NCBI GenBank assembly: GCA_023213395.1
Contig: CM041465.1
Coordinates: forward strand, 186,751,741-186,815,740
From: Cycas panzhihuaensis
Taxonomy: Eukaryota > Cycadophyta
Length of the DNA: 64,000 bases
Direction: 5' to 3'
Part shown: in pieces, positions 23,025 through 34,573 of the stretch
How the letters are laid out: the number at the start of each line of letters is the position of its first letter
How positions within the stretch are numbered: position 1 is the first letter of the stretch
Translations under genes and position numbers: made by a program
The notes under the pieces: model-generated
The model's input: only the letters and a program-made list of their open reading frames with translations
What the model was told of the DNA's origin: nothing
The model's database searches: none

Positions 23025-23251
23025 TTTCTTTCCTATAATGCCCATTTGGGGAGACTCCAAGTTTATCTCTAAATCTGATAAAATTTATCTTTTTAAGTAC
23101 TTTTGTAAATATATTTGTCACTTATTGTTTTATGTTGTAATAAACCAATTCAAGTTCACCTTGTTGTACTAATTATCTAATAAAATAATATTATATTCTA
23201 ATGTGCTTTGTCTTGCTATGAAATACTAGATCCTAAGTCATCTGAATTATG
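23025..23251 (-). pseudogene. copia E RNase H, 3' exon-like fragment
   Basis: C-terminal RNase H of E, cut off from the rest by the Tat element. It reads F-H-S-K-T-K-H at about 23205-23225 and N-I-F-T-K-V-L-K-K near 23085-23110, matching copia F-H-x-R-T-K-H-I and A-D-I-F-T-K-A-L. The frame picks up in register with the D-N-Q-S segment at 43358-43375 if the Tat element and one CTTTG are disregarded. It lies against the E polypurine tract and LTR. Confidence 0.85.
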
Positions 23252-23256
23252 CTTTG
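23252..23256. other. target duplication CTTTG, left copy (Tat)
   Basis: Matches CTTTG at 43358-43362. Both flank the Tat element within the E RNase H frame. Confidence 0.85.
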
Positions 23257-25709
23257 TCATGCATTCTTGGGAGGACCTAAACTAGATATCACTCGATTAT
23301 TGGGGTATCATCTTTTCTTTAATTAAAAGTAAGAGATATAGAGTTCAAAAAGTCCTAAGGGACCACCTTTGCCTAACTCCTAAGAAGGAGTCTTTGCCTA
23401 GTTATGTTGTCTAATAAAATATGGGTATAAGATATGACGAAAGACATGGATGAAAAAAGGAGGGTAGTAGAATCCACTAACCTACAGAACTAAGTGAAGG
23501 GGTTCTAGATTTAAAACTACACTAATAGTATTTTTAATATCCTTCCTAGGGACTCCTTTCATATAATATTTTTAACCTTTTTAAGTTCTACTTAGATATA
23601 GAAAAGAGTAAGCAAATGGAAAAGTTATCCTTCTTATTTTCCTTCTTTTTTATTTTATTTTCCTTATTTTTGTTTACTTTATCTTTCTTTTTGTTTTATT
23701 CTTCTTTTCTTTCTTTCCTTTTTTGTGTCTTTTATTTGTTTTTTTTTTTTTTGTTATGCTTAGCAAACTAAAACAAAATGCATGAAAAGGTATATTTTAC
23801 TTTCAATCATCAAATAAAGGAAAATTAAAGCTAGATGCATGTAAACTTTTTTTGTCTTTTTCTGTTTTCTTTCAAAGGTAAAAGATGTAAATGCAAATCT
23901 AAAATTATCTTTCTATATGTAATACATGCACCTTACAATGCCCAGAAAGATACTTTCAAGAGATGTAATACACATAATATGATTATTTATGCAAATTTTT
24001 TAAAGAGACTAATAACATATAAAACTAGTTGATAAACTTCATCTTTCATGCATGCAACTAACTCTTTGAAAAAGATGATACATAATACAAAAGGAAAGAG
24101 ATTTTAAAAAAAAAGTTACAGTTATTTTTAAATGATTTTTCAAACCTATGATATTGTATGCAAACAACAAATTTGAACCAAAACTATCACATAAGATACT
24201 AGTTGTAAATGTTCTATCACAATTAGAGTAAGAGAGGATTCAAAAGGATAGTTGAACCTTTAACAAGCTAAAAAATTATATATGCATTTTCTATTCAATA
24301 CTTTTAACTTTTCTTTTTAAGAGAACAAAGAGTAAATTTAAAAGTAAAATCAAGTAAACCATAAGACTATGATATTGAAACTTTTTTCCTATTGTAAATA
24401 TTGTAAATAGACACCTCAGAATGACAATTTTCCTTCCAACTAATCAATCTTTTCTAATGCTTTCCTTTAAAATAAATCAAGGAAGAGTACTAATAATTAA
24501 AAATGTTAAACCATAGTCAAGCAATGCCAAAGAGAGTGGTAAACTGCATAAAATATAAATTATTATTAAACAATGGGAAGGGATAGCTAGATAAATAGTG
24601 GAGAGATGACCATGCTCCACCCTAGTCTAACCCTTATAAACCCCACAAAGGGCTAGCCTTTCAGCAAGTATTTCAAAGCCCAAAATAAATACAAGTCTAA
24701 TGTAATAATCAAGCAAATAAAAGAGTAACTTTTGAATAAAAGCCACCTTCAAAATACTATGAAATGGACTATAAATAAAATAGGAAAGACCTTACCCATT
24801 TAGAAAAAGTTTGAAGCTTAAAACTTTGATAAAAGTCCCAAAAAAATGAAGCTTAAACTATCAACATTCGAATATCAGTAACACATGAAGTCACAACATC
24901 AAAATTATTCCATGATTTCACCTACAAGTCTCTTCAAAATATAAATTTTAGTCACAGTAGTAGCAATCTTCAAATTCTCTATGAAAACTCAAAAAATTCA
25001 CCACAAACTTAAGTAAATCACCTACTAACTTATTACCAACAAATCATAAAACTCTTACCATCATTCATGAGCTTCGAAGAGATGAGATTGCACCAAATCT
25101 AGGTGGTGGCATATAAAATTCTGGTGCACTAGCCAAGTTTTATATACATGATAGTAAAAATATGATAAATCACACTTCTAGACATATAAAAATGTAACTT
25201 TATTCTAAAAATATGATTAGTCATGTTTTTGGTAATACCAAAAATGCGACAAATGGGGAGGTAAATTTTAGCTCAAAAAAGGTTAAATTTTGATATTTAA
25301 ATATAAATTTAAGTATAAATGACTTTATAAATGAGTAATGGAGCCTAAAAGAATGAGAGAATACTAAATACAAGCCCAAAAATGATTAAAAAAAAAAAGA
25401 TAAAGTTGGGTGAAGTTAAGGATAAAACACAAAAATAACAATTTTTAAAAGAGGCATGCGGTCAAATTAATCATGAAGAAAACTTTTGGTGTATAGTTTA
25501 AGTCATCAATAGGTAATGGTAAAAATACAGTTCACATCATCATTCATCATATATCATTAAACAAAATTTATATATTCCTTCATCAAAACATCGTCTAATT
25601 CATAATCAAACAAATCCATCCTTCATTTTCTATGAAACTATATAACAAACATGTCAAAACTTACAAATACAAACCAAATACAAATCCAATACTAAGTTTT
25701 AGTAAAACA
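23257..25709 (-). repeat. 3' LTR of Tat element (2,453 bp)
   Basis: Aligns with 40949-43357 throughout, about 80-85% identical by eye. The outer end reads TCATGCATTCTTGGG, the other copy TGGTACATTCTTGGG, so the terminal TG has decayed. A long pyrimidine-rich tract occupies 23630-23760. It holds no coding frame. Confidence 0.85.
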
Positions 25710-25911
25710 TTTACCTACTTGATACCTGAGGCTCCTATTCTATGAAGAGAGATAGGATGGTGAAAGGTGACAATGACAAAGTGATTGTTATTTTGGACAA
25801 AGTGATAGAAATCAAGTGAAGTATATGAATGATGAGGTGATGTAGCTCTATGACCTAACCAAAAATGAATTATGTAGGATAACAAAATTAAAAGAAACTC
25901 TCACTTATAAG
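25710..25911 (-). other. Tat 3' flank between LTR and repeats
   Basis: About 200 bp without recognisable coding sequence. The polypurine tract should lie at its left edge, but only a weak GTAGGTAAA is visible on the minus strand. Confidence 0.4.
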
Positions 25912-26205
25912 TCTACCTAAAAGGATTGGGTTTCTACTACTAAAAGACCACTATTTACATCTTTTGCCTAAAAGGACTTGGCATCTAACATTATTAGAAA
26001 CCTACCCAAAAGGACTGGGTATCTATCGTTAGTAAAACTCACCCAAATAGACTAGGTATCTATTGCCAAAATACTACTATTTACACCTTTTTCCCAAAAG
26101 GATGGGTATCTAATAGCACAAAAAACCTACCCAAAAAGATTGGGTAGCTAACGTTGCCAAAAACCTACCTAAAAAGATTAGGTATCTAATGTCACTAAAA
26201 ATCTA
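25912..26205. repeat. tandem array i, about 7 units
   Basis: Imperfect units built on ACCCAAAAGGACTGGGTATCTA spaced 34-57 bp apart, starting near 25912, 25969, 26003, 26040, 26092, 26126 and 26164. Spacers vary and include two related ACTACTATTTACA inserts. Confidence 0.85.
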
Positions 26206-26211
26206 TCTAGT

Positions 26212-26375
26212 GCCCACAAACTAGATAGGACTTTGCTACCATACAGCATGCCCATAAACTGGATAGGACTTCACCATCAAACACCCATAAACTAGATGGG
26301 ACTTGCCTATAAATTGGATGGAACTTCACCACCAAACATCATGCCCACAAACTAGATGGAGCTCTACTATACGAC
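26212..26375. repeat. tandem array ii, about 5 units
   Basis: Units of about 20-40 bp built on GCCCATAAACTAGATGGGAC, starting near 26212, 26250, 26284, 26305 and 26343. Several are followed by TTCACCACCAAACA. Unrelated to the arrays on either side. Confidence 0.85.
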
Positions 26376-26379
26376 TAGT

Positions 26380-26790
26380 CATAGTTTATCTCTCTTTAAC
26401 TATGCATTGGAGGGAAATCTTTCTACTAAAGCAAAAAGGATAGACTATCATAGTTTACTGGCTCATTAGCATGTGACTTTTCAAAGCAAACCCATCATAA
26501 CCTCATTAATGGGATGAGGGATTTTGGAGGTTGATTATCTTAGTTTAGCCTCATTAACAGTCATTTTTAGAGGGTTCCCTATCATAGTTTATACTCATTA
26601 ATAGGTAGAAGCGACTCAGAGCATCAATCATATCATAGTTTAGCTCTTTAACAGGTGAAAGGAGATTTGAAGCTTGACCCTATCATAGTTTAGCCTCATT
26701 AACAGGTGAAAGTAGGCTCAGAGCATAGTTCTTATCATAGTTTGCACTCATTAACAGGCAAAAGAAGGCTCAGAATGTCAATCCTATGGA
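26380..26790. repeat. tandem array iii, about 8 units
   Basis: Units of 45-60 bp built on TATCATAGTTTAGCCTCATT followed by AACAGGTGAAAG, starting near 26387, 26447, 26490, 26537, 26581, 26629, 26683 and 26733. The right-hand units also share GGCTCAGAGC. Confidence 0.85.
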
Positions 26791-27557
26791 GCTAAATACC
26801 AAAAATTGGTATACAGGAAAGAACCTAGGTAATAGACCATATCTCCAAAGGAAAAATAAGCTCCAATGAACAAAGTTATATATTAAAATAATAATTAACC
26901 TTTATTAAAGTAAATATATATAATTTTGGGTATTTACAAGTAATTTTGATGAGAATGATGATTAAAAAGGAACATATTTTACTTTGATAAATCCCATGGA
27001 CATTAGAGAAAATTCTACCAAGGAAAATAGAGAAAAACCCCTCCCTATTTATAAGAAAATGGACAAAAATAGATTTCATTTTTACGTGATAGAGGAGGAG
27101 AAAATGAGATACCCAAAGGCTATTCTCTCAGAATCTAGAGCAATTAAGAGCTTTCTTTGATAGGGGCTAGTCCTTAGTGATCTTCATTAGCAAGATGGAA
27201 GAGAGAGACAAATACCTGATGAGTTAAAACTATAATTTTTTTAATTTTTTAAGTGAAAAATGTAATGACATAGTGTAAAAACTGTGGTCGCTATAGTAAA
27301 AATGTAACTAAATAACAAAAAATATGATTAAAGAGTGAAAAATACATCTTCAAAATTTAGGACCATTGAAGGAAGTCATGTTTTTTACTATGAAGTTATA
27401 TTTTTTTACTGTGAAATTACATTTTTAATTACCTAGCCATACTTTTAAACCTTTAATTAATTAAATTCCTTTTTTTTTTGAAATAAAATAATAAAATTGA
27501 CATAATTTAAATAGTGTGATGTAGGTATTAAAGAGAGTGGAGATACGGGAAAATGAA
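26791..27557. other. Tat segment between repeats and antisense gene
   Basis: No retrotransposon domain and no sustained frame. It may hold the promoter and 5' UTR of the antisense gene, but no element can be pointed to with confidence. Confidence 0.4.
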
Positions 27558-27845
27558 AGAATGGCCATCGTGGAGCTTGTGAGCCAGCAAGATGAGGTGG
27601 GATGGGGGATTCTGAGGGTGTGTGGCCTCTCATAGGTGAGTGCATCCATCCAACTTATCATGGAGCATGAGATTCTACATGATTTCATCAGTTGTTAGGT
27701 CCCAGGATGTAATATATTTTGAGTGTGAGATATCAAGGAGATTTAGATTACTCTAAGGGATGTAAGGAGGATCCAGGGGGTCAGTTGGCATGGAGAGAGG
27801 ATTAGCCTCATTAGAGTGACTAATGAGGAGTCCCAGATGGTGTGC

Positions 27846-27850
27846 AGTAA
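27846..27850. other. target duplication AGTAA, left copy (gypsy K)
   Basis: AGTAA directly before the K 5' LTR; the identical pentamer follows the 3' LTR at 34569-34573. Confidence 0.95.
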
Positions 27851-27923
27851 TGATCCAGGAGGATCTACCATATGTTTACAGGATGCGGAAAATGCTAGGC
27901 ATTGGCATAACTAAAAGAGATAT

Positions 27924-28460
27924 GGCCAAATGGTATCAAAACTCTATGAAATTTTGTTTAAGGTATAAGACACATATCACTAGATGTGTACAAAAGGTGG
28001 GGTTCAGAAAATATCATTTGATTAGAGTTCAAGCCTTGTCTTTGCATAAAAATTAATCCCACAGTTAGCAGAAAAAAATAGAAAATATATATTTTGATTA
28101 TATGAATAGAAACATGGCCAAATGACATCAAAATGAGCTAAAATTTTTAGGAAGTGGAGGAGACATACGTTCCTATATGTGTACAAAATTTGAGCTAAAT
28201 TGGAGTCCGTTAAGGTCAGTTACAAGCTGCAACTTTTATGAATTGTATGAAGGCCACTTGGACAGCAGAAAAATAGCAAATACATATTATTGCTAAATGA
28301 ATAAAAATGCAGGCCAATGACATCCAAATGAGCTAAAAATTTGAGGAAGCTGAGGGGATATATGTTCCTATATTTGTACCAAATTTAAGCCAAATTGGAG
28401 TACGTTAAGATCTATTACAAACTATAATTTTTTAAGAATTGTATGAAGGCCACTTGGACA
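27924..28460 (+). repeat. three tandem units of about 195 bp inside the LTR
   Basis: Each unit begins ATGGCCAAATG(A/G)CATCAAAA-like, near 27924, 28116 and 28312. Units 2 and 3 share the later AGGCCACTTGGACA segment. Unit 1 is the most diverged. The same arrangement is present in the 3' LTR from about 33591. Confidence 0.8.
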
Positions 28461-28533
28461 ACATGCATTCTGGTGGTTAGTGGTTATACTTGCATGATTG
28501 CCACTTGTTAAACATGCAATTCAGGTTTCTTTC

Positions 28534-28540
28534 TATAAAT
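28534..28540 (+). promoter_or_regulatory. TATA box of gypsy K LTR
   Basis: TATAAAT followed by TGAGCCC, after the internal repeats and about 370 bp before the LTR end. The copy in the 3' LTR reads the same. Confidence 0.6.
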
Positions 28541-28909
28541 TGAGCCCTTCTAAAGGTTGGAGAGGTGGTTCTTGGAGACTTGACTTGGGAAGCATCCTTG
28601 GAGAAGCATTTGGAGGGTTGGAATCCCCCTTATGGTATAATTGTAACATTTACTCCTTGTAATTTTACCATTCTTTTGCTAGTTGATTTCTCCACCATTA
28701 AATGGAGATTTTCATGGTTTAATAAAAGTATTACTCATCATACTTTTGGATCAATGTCAAGAATAATTGATTTGGTGTAGAATTTTCCTTTCATGAGCTC
28801 ATTGTTGTTTTGATGTTATTGAGCTTTTCTACACTAACTCCCAAGATCTCAAGGAGGAAAGGTTAATAATTGATTTCTTCACCAACTAAGCTCTTTTGGG
28901 ATCATATTT

Positions 28910-28921
28910 TGGTATCAGAGC
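28910..28921 (+). other. primer binding site of gypsy K
   Basis: TGGTATCAGAGC, perfect complement of the initiator-Met tRNA 3' end, five bases after the LTR. Confidence 0.95.
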
Positions 28922-28947
28922 CTCTTATCTTTGTTGTAGGGACTTGA

Positions 28948-29933
28948 ATGGTACAAACAAGGAAAGGATACAAAGAGAAAGGTGAAGACTTTCTTGTGTT
29001 GCAATCACCAAGAAGACAAAGAAAGAATCCAAGCACCATGGTCGAAAAGAAGATGGAGAAATTAGATTTGAAAGGCTTGAGAAGAACGTCAAGCCTTGAT
29101 GCAAATGATGACCCACCTTCTACCTCTAGTCAAAGGAAAAGGCAAAGAGAAGGAATTTGAAGGAGGATCCACATATGACCACGAACATAAAGAGGAAGAG
29201 GAGGAGACCTTAAAGCACTCTTTTGAAGAAAGCAAGGGTACTTCATCTCATCAACCCTTCAAGGTGGAGGCAAAGTTGGATATTCCAACTTATGATGGAG
29301 AGGTAAATGCTGAAAAGTTGGACCATTGGTTGGATCAACTTGAAACCTAATTCACAATCTATGCTTATAGTAATGCTCAAAAGCTTTCATTTGCTAGGCT
29401 CAAGTTGTGTAAACATGCATTGACATGGTGGAATGCATTTTTGAAGACTCATGATGTATCTTCTTTTTCATGGAGGGATTTTAAGAAAATAATAAAGAAG
29501 CAATTCTACCCCATAGGTCATGAGGAAGACCAATGGGTCACTTGGCAATATTTACGCCAAGGGAGAGGTGTAAGTGTCCAAGACTATACTTCTTTATTTT
29601 TTAGGCATGGCATGCTACTTGGTATTAATATGGATGAACATGTCACTCTTATGAAATTCATCGAGGATTACATGAATACATAAGGAAGGAACTAAGGCTT
29701 TTAAGGTTCAATCCATTGGAGAAGCAAGTAGGATGGCTATGGCAATAGAAAGTAAAAGTAAGAAATCTACATTCATATCTAAAGATTCTACTTTTACTTC
29801 TAATAAGTATGAAAAGAATCCTAAATGGCACTCATCAAAAGGTAAGAAGGAAAGAAGAAAAGAACTAATTTTGTTAAAAGTTCTAACTATTGTGAGCATT
29901 GTGATATTAGTGGTCATATTACAAAGAAAGTGT
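28948..29933 (+). pseudogene. gypsy K gag
   Basis: Nucleocapsid gene starting at ATG 28948, 27 bp after the primer site. The N terminus is Lys/Glu-rich, then a frameshift near 29150. The retrotransposon gag domain occupies about 29260-29680, with D-I-P-T-Y-D-G-E, D-H-W-L-D-Q-L-E, A-L-T-W-W and F-Y-P-I-G motifs; stops lie at about 29350 and 29681. A CCHC knuckle at 29891-29933 (C-E-H-C-D-I-S-G-H-I-T-K-K) has lost one base just before the last Cys, which shifts the frame into the protease. Confidence 0.9.
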
Positions 29934-30904
29934 TGGAAGTTACATCCGTAACTAAAGTCAAGCATATCAAGGATATGGAATTAAGAAAGAAGGAAAAAGG
30001 GAAAGCACTACTTTCTGAGGTGGAGATTCAAAGTGAAGGAGAAGAAGAGAAGGTCACTCTACTTACAAATTATGAAGATGATGCTACAAGGGAGGAACTA
30101 TTTCACTTGAAGCTTCAAGTGGGAAATAGTATGATTGGTGCCATCATAGATCCAGGAATCCAAAAGAATTTGATCTCAGAAAGTTTGGTAAAGAGCATTG
30201 GTTTGGTAACTACTCCTCACCCTCATCCATATCCTCTTGGTTGGATCCATAAAGATGTGGAAATGCAAATATCAAAGCAATGTACACTTAAATTTTCCAT
30301 CACTAATGATTTTGTTGATGAGGTAATATGTGATGTGGTGCCACTGGATGTATGCCATGTTGTGCTTGGAAGTCCCTACTTGTGGGATCGAGATGCACTC
30401 TTCTGTCGAAGGGAGAGAAAGTATCGGTTGATGAAGGATAACAAGGGCTTCATCATAAAGGCCACAAAGAAGCACTTGGATAAGATAGCATTAATTTCAG
30501 CTACTCAAGTAAAAAGGATGATCAATGCATGTGGTAAATTTGTCATCTTAATGGTAAGGAGAAAAGAAGAGCCAAGCGATGAAGAAGGTCCTTCTACTCA
30601 CACTCTTCTTATATCACCTAAACAAATGCAACAAATTGAGGAGTTAAAGACAAGGTATGATATTCTATTTCAACATGTTGATGGGCTTCCACCAAAGAGA
30701 AAGATGGAGCATGAAATCACTCTTGTAGGAGATGCACCATTACCTAATGTTGCTTTGTATAGGCACTCCATTGTAGAAAATAATGAGATAAAGAGGCAAG
30801 TTGAGGAGTTGCTTGATCAAGGGGTCATAAGACCTTCATGTTCACCTCAGGGTCACCAATTGTCTTGGTGCCTAAGAAGGATGGAGGAAGGAGAATGTGT
30901 ATAG
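29934..30904 (+). pseudogene. gypsy K protease and start of RT
   Basis: Longest open stretch of the element, ending at a stop at 30902-30904. The aspartic protease loop is I-I-D-P-G-I-Q-K-N-L-I-S, with D-P-G at 30149-30157. D-P-G-S-Q-K-N-L-I is, to my knowledge, the normal form in this gypsy subgroup, so it need not be a defect. V-P-L-D-V-C-H-V-V-L-G-S-P-Y-L-W-D-R-D (about 30340-30395) is the second conserved strand. The M-E-H-E-I and G-V-I-R-P-S segments (about 30705-30840) open the RT domain, where a shift interrupts the frame. Confidence 0.92.
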
Positions 30905-31990
30905 ATTTTCGTGCTTTGAATAAAATTACAATTAAAAATCGCTACCCTTTGCCTCGTATAGATGATTTGCTTGATCAAATTCAAAGATGCTTGTTATTTC
31001 ACTAAATTGGATTTAAAAGTGGTTATCACCAAGTTAGGGTCAAGGAGGAGGACACATGGAAGACGGCCTTCAAAACAAAGCAAGGACTCTTTGAATGGAT
31101 GGTTATGCCTTTCGGATTGTGTAATGCTCCTGCAACATTCATGAGGCTAATGAATGAAATATTAAGGCCTTACTTGGATAATTTTGTTGTTGTTTATCTT
31201 GATGAAATTTTGATTTTCAGCAACACATGGGAGGAACATTTGCAGCACATAGAAGAAGTTTTAAAGACTATGGCTAAGCATCATTTGAAGCTTAATGTGA
31301 AGAAGTGTGAATTTGGCAAGGAGAACTTGATCTTCTTAGGCTTTATGGTTGGAGGAGGAAAGTTGAGCATTGATCCACTCAAGACTCAAGCCATCCTCAA
31401 ATGGCCTAGGCCAACAAACATCACAGAGGTGAGAAGTTTTTTAAGAGCTTGTCAATACTTGAGAAAGTTCATTCTTCATTTCTCACAAAGTTGCAAAGAC
31501 CTCTACATGGATTGACAAAATCTAGTAGAAAGTTTACTTGGGGTTCCAAGGAGGAAGAAGCCTTTCTTCTTTTAAAGAAGAAAATTTGTGAAGCACGGTT
31601 TTGGCAATGCCAAATTTGCAAAGGCCTTTTGAAGTCGGTTTCACGAGTGGAAATGCAATGGGAGCGTCCTTATTCAAGCCGGAAGCCTATTGCGTACCAT
31701 TCGGAAGTCTTCACCCTCAAGTGAAGAACTACCCAACATATGATCAAGAAACGTTCGCACTTCATCAAGCATACAAGCATTGGAGGTCATACTTGCTCTA
31801 AAAGAGGTTGTAGTTCATACCGATCATAAGCCTCTTCAATTTTACAAACTCAAAGTAAATTACAAAGAAGCAAGACACATGAAGTGGATGAGTTATTTAC
31901 AACAATTCAATATTGTAATTAAGTATAAAAGGGATCTAATAACAAAATTGCGATATGTTATCTAGACCACCTTGTTCCACTTCTTCTTCT
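30905..31990 (+). pseudogene. gypsy K reverse transcriptase-RNase H
   Basis: RT resumes after frameshifts near 30900 and 31080. M-P-F-G-L-C-N-A-P-A-T-F starts at about 31105. The active site is Y-L-D-E at 31195-31206 instead of Y-L-D-D, so the last catalytic Asp is Glu. F-L-G-F near 31335 and the connection follow. RNase H shows A-F-(L)-L-L-K and V-V-H-T-D-H-K-P-L near 31805-31835. Frames shift at least twice between 31500 and 31800. The domain ends near 31965. Confidence 0.9.
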
Positions 31991-32022
31991 ACTTTTGTTT
32001 GTAGTTCTCTTATGAGTTTGCA

Positions 32023-33476
32023 GTGGAACCAATGCATCATGAAGAGTACAAAGACTTGTACCATGAAGATGAAGATTTGAAGGAAGAATTAGAGAACCTA
32101 GCGAAGGAAGACCTTCCCACTTGCTTGGAAGGATGGTCTACTTTTCAAAGGGGAGCACTCTATGTTCCATCAAAAGGAGACAAGATCAAGTGGCTTAGAG
32201 AAGCCCATACTTCTAAAGTAGCCGGTCACTTTGGTATAGAGAAGACTTTAGCAAACTTGAGAAGATATGTTGTATGGCCAAAAATGCAAAATGATGTAAA
32301 AAATATGTAAAAGGATGTGTAATGTGTAATACTTCTAAGCCTTCTTCTAGAAAATTAGGATTGTATACACCACTACCTATTCCCACTAGGCCTTGGGAAA
32401 GTATCTCCATTGATTTTTAGGGGACTTCCCATGACTAGGAAGGGACATGATTATCTTTTTGTTGTTGTAGATAGGTTTAGTAAAATGATATGTCTAATAC
32501 CATGTAAGAAGATAATCACAGGTACAGGAGCAGCTGAGTTATTCTTCGAGCATGTATGGAAGAATTTTGGCTTGCCTTCTTCCATCATTTCAGATCGGGA
32601 CACTCGATTCCTTTCATCATTTTGGAAGTCACTATGGGAGATGATGGATACCAAATTGAAGAGGAGTACAAGTTTCCATCCTCAAACAGATGGACAAACC
32701 GAAGTAGTGAACAAAACTTTGGTACATCTATTGAGGGGATACAATTCCAAGCATCCAAAGACTTGGGATGAATCATTGGCTTTTCTATAATTTGCTTTTA
32801 ATAGAGCAATGCATGCATCACACTCTAAAGCACCTTTTGAAGTTTGTTTGGGATACTTACCTCAAAGTCCATTTGACTTGGAGTTTTCCATGCAAGCTAA
32901 GGAAGGATCCGTCAAAGAGAAGGAGGAGCATGACAAGGCTTTAAGATACTTGGAGAAGATCCAGAGTCCACAAAGAAGTACATGATCAACTTCGAAGGAC
33001 TCAACAAAAGTATAAGGAAAGACATGACAAGCATAGGCAAGAGTGTACTTTCCAAGAAGGAGATTTAGTATGGCTATACTTGAGCAAGGAGAGGTTAAAA
33101 GGAGAAGGTAAGAAACTCAAACCTATAAGGTATGGACCATTCAAGATTTTGAGAAAAGTAGGTGGCAATGCTTTCCAACTTGATCTTCCACCTTATATGC
33201 AAATATATTCAGTAGTAAATGCTGAATACTTAAAACTCTTTGAGCCCTCCATGCTAGATGAGGAATAGGACCAGTTCACTTTACCTTCGCTTGATGATTT
33301 ATATTTGGAAAGTGAGGAGCCTCTCAAGGGAGATTGTATCTTGGAGAGAAAAGCTACCAAAACAAGACATAAGACACATGAATCTTTCAGATTGGAGTAG
33401 GTGGCAATTGCTTAGTAAGGCCAAGTGGTTTAGTAGGCAACAAGGAGAACAACACTTCCCCCATCTCCAATTCTAA
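32023..33476 (+). pseudogene. gypsy K integrase with chromodomain-like tail
   Basis: The zinc-binding region is at 32200-32330 (H...H with G-H-F-G-I-E-K-T). In the core the catalytic triad is readable: D at 32470-32472 (V-V-V-D-R-F-S-K), D at 32593-32595 (S-D-R-D-T-R-F) and E at 32701-32703 (D-G-Q-T-E-V-V-N). All three lie in one frame starting at 32410. Stops lie at 32308-32310 and 32788-32790. The C-terminal region has Y-G-P-F-K-I-L and L-P-P-Y-M-Q-I-Y-S-V-V-N at about 33130-33225. The tail ends with K-A-K-W-F-S-R and F-P-H-L, a chromodomain-like fold remnant. Confidence 0.92.
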
Positions 33477-33501
33477 GCCAAACAGGAGTTGGCTATTTTC
33501 C

Positions 33502-33514
33502 AAGGAAGGGGGAG
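33502..33514 (+). other. polypurine tract of gypsy K
   Basis: AAGGAAGGGGGAG, three bases before the 3' LTR. Confidence 0.9.
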
Positions 33515-33517
33515 CCA

Positions 33518-34568
33518 TGATCCGTGAGGATCTACCATATGTTTACAAGATGCGGAAAATGCTAGGCATTGGCATAACTAAAAGAGATATGGCCAAATGG
33601 TATCAAAACTCTATGAAATTTTGTTTAAAGGGATAAGACACATCTCAATAGATGTGTACAAAAGGTGGGGTTCAGAAAATATCATTTGATTAGAGTTCAA
33701 GCCTTGTCTTTGCATAAAAATTAATCCCACGCTAGCGAAAAAAAGCAGAAAATATATATTTTGATTATATGAATAGAAACATGGCCAAATGACATCAAAA
33801 TGAGCTAAAATTTTGAGGAAGCGGAGGAGACATATTCCTATATGTGTAAAAAATTTGAGCTAAATTGCAGTCCGTTAAGGTCAGTTACAAGCCACAACTT
33901 TTATGAATTGTATGAAGGCCACTTGGACAGCAGAAAAACAGCAAATACATATTATTGGTAAATGAATAAAAAAACAGTCAAATGACATCCAAATGAGCTG
34001 AAAATTTGAGGAAGATGAGGGGACATATGTTCCTATACGTGTACCAAATTTGAGCCAAATTGGAGTACGTTAAGATCTGTTACAAACTGTAACTTTTTAA
34101 GAATTGTATGAAGGCCACTTGGACAACATGCATTCTGGTGGTTAGTGGTTATACTTGCATGATTGCCACTTGTTAAACATGCAATTCAGGTTTCTTTCTA
34201 TAAATTGAGCCCTTATATAGGTTGGAGAGGTGATTCTTGGAGACTTGACTTGGGAAGCATCCTTGGAGAAGCATTTGGAGGGTTGGAATCCCCCTTATGG
34301 TATAATTGTAACATTTACTCCTTGTAATTTTACCATTCTTTTGCTAGTTGATTTCTCCACCATTAAATGGAGATTTTCATGGTTTAATAAAAGTATTACT
34401 CATCATACTTTTGGATCAATGTCAAGAATAATTGATTTGGTGTAGAATTTTCCTTTCATGAGCTCATTGTTGTTTTGATGTTATTGAGCTTTCTACACTA
34501 ACTCCCAGGATCTCAAGGAGGAAAGTTTGATAATTGATTTCTTCACCAACTAAGCTCTTTTGGGATCA
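33518..34568 (+). repeat. 3' LTR of gypsy K (1,051 bp)
   Basis: Aligns end to end with 27851-28904, including the internal units, TATA box and terminal GGATCA. Differences are scattered substitutions and a few short indels. Confidence 0.95.
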
Positions 34569-34573
34569 AGTAA
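34569..34573. other. target duplication AGTAA, right copy (gypsy K)
   Basis: Identical to 27846-27850. Removing K and one copy restores the frame of the antisense gene. Confidence 0.95.

Larger units (their letters stand above)
27851..28904 (+). repeat. 5' LTR of gypsy K (1,054 bp)
   Basis: TGATCC to GGATCA. Contains an internal triplication with a period of about 195 bp, a TATAAAT box at 28534-28540, and AATAAAAG at about 28720 as a possible polyadenylation signal. The 71-codon open stretch at 28565-28780 also occurs in the other LTR but lies at the expected transcription start and is not a gene. Confidence 0.95.
27851..34568 (+). mobile_element. complete Ty3/gypsy element K (6,718 bp)
   Basis: Plus-strand gypsy with both LTRs (1,054 and 1,051 bp, ends TGATCC/GGATCA), primer site, gag, protease, RT, RNase H, integrase with chromodomain-like tail, polypurine tract and perfect 5-bp target duplications. 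It sits inside the antisense gene of the Tat element. LTRs are about 96-97% identical by eye, so this is the youngest member of the nest. All coding parts carry stops or shifts. Confidence 0.96.

Noticed and set aside
25912-26790. Repeat-spacer look of the three short arrays, as in a CRISPR array
   Set aside because: Units are imperfect, spacing is irregular, there are three consensus types and no cas-like gene; the setting is a plant Tat element.
27457-27688. Two overlapping minus-strand stretches next to gypsy K
   Set aside because: They lie opposite the antisense Tat gene and have no retrotransposon or host motif.
28565-28780. 71-codon open stretch repeated at 34230-34445
   Set aside because: It lies in both LTRs of gypsy K and is duplicated only because the LTRs are; no domain.
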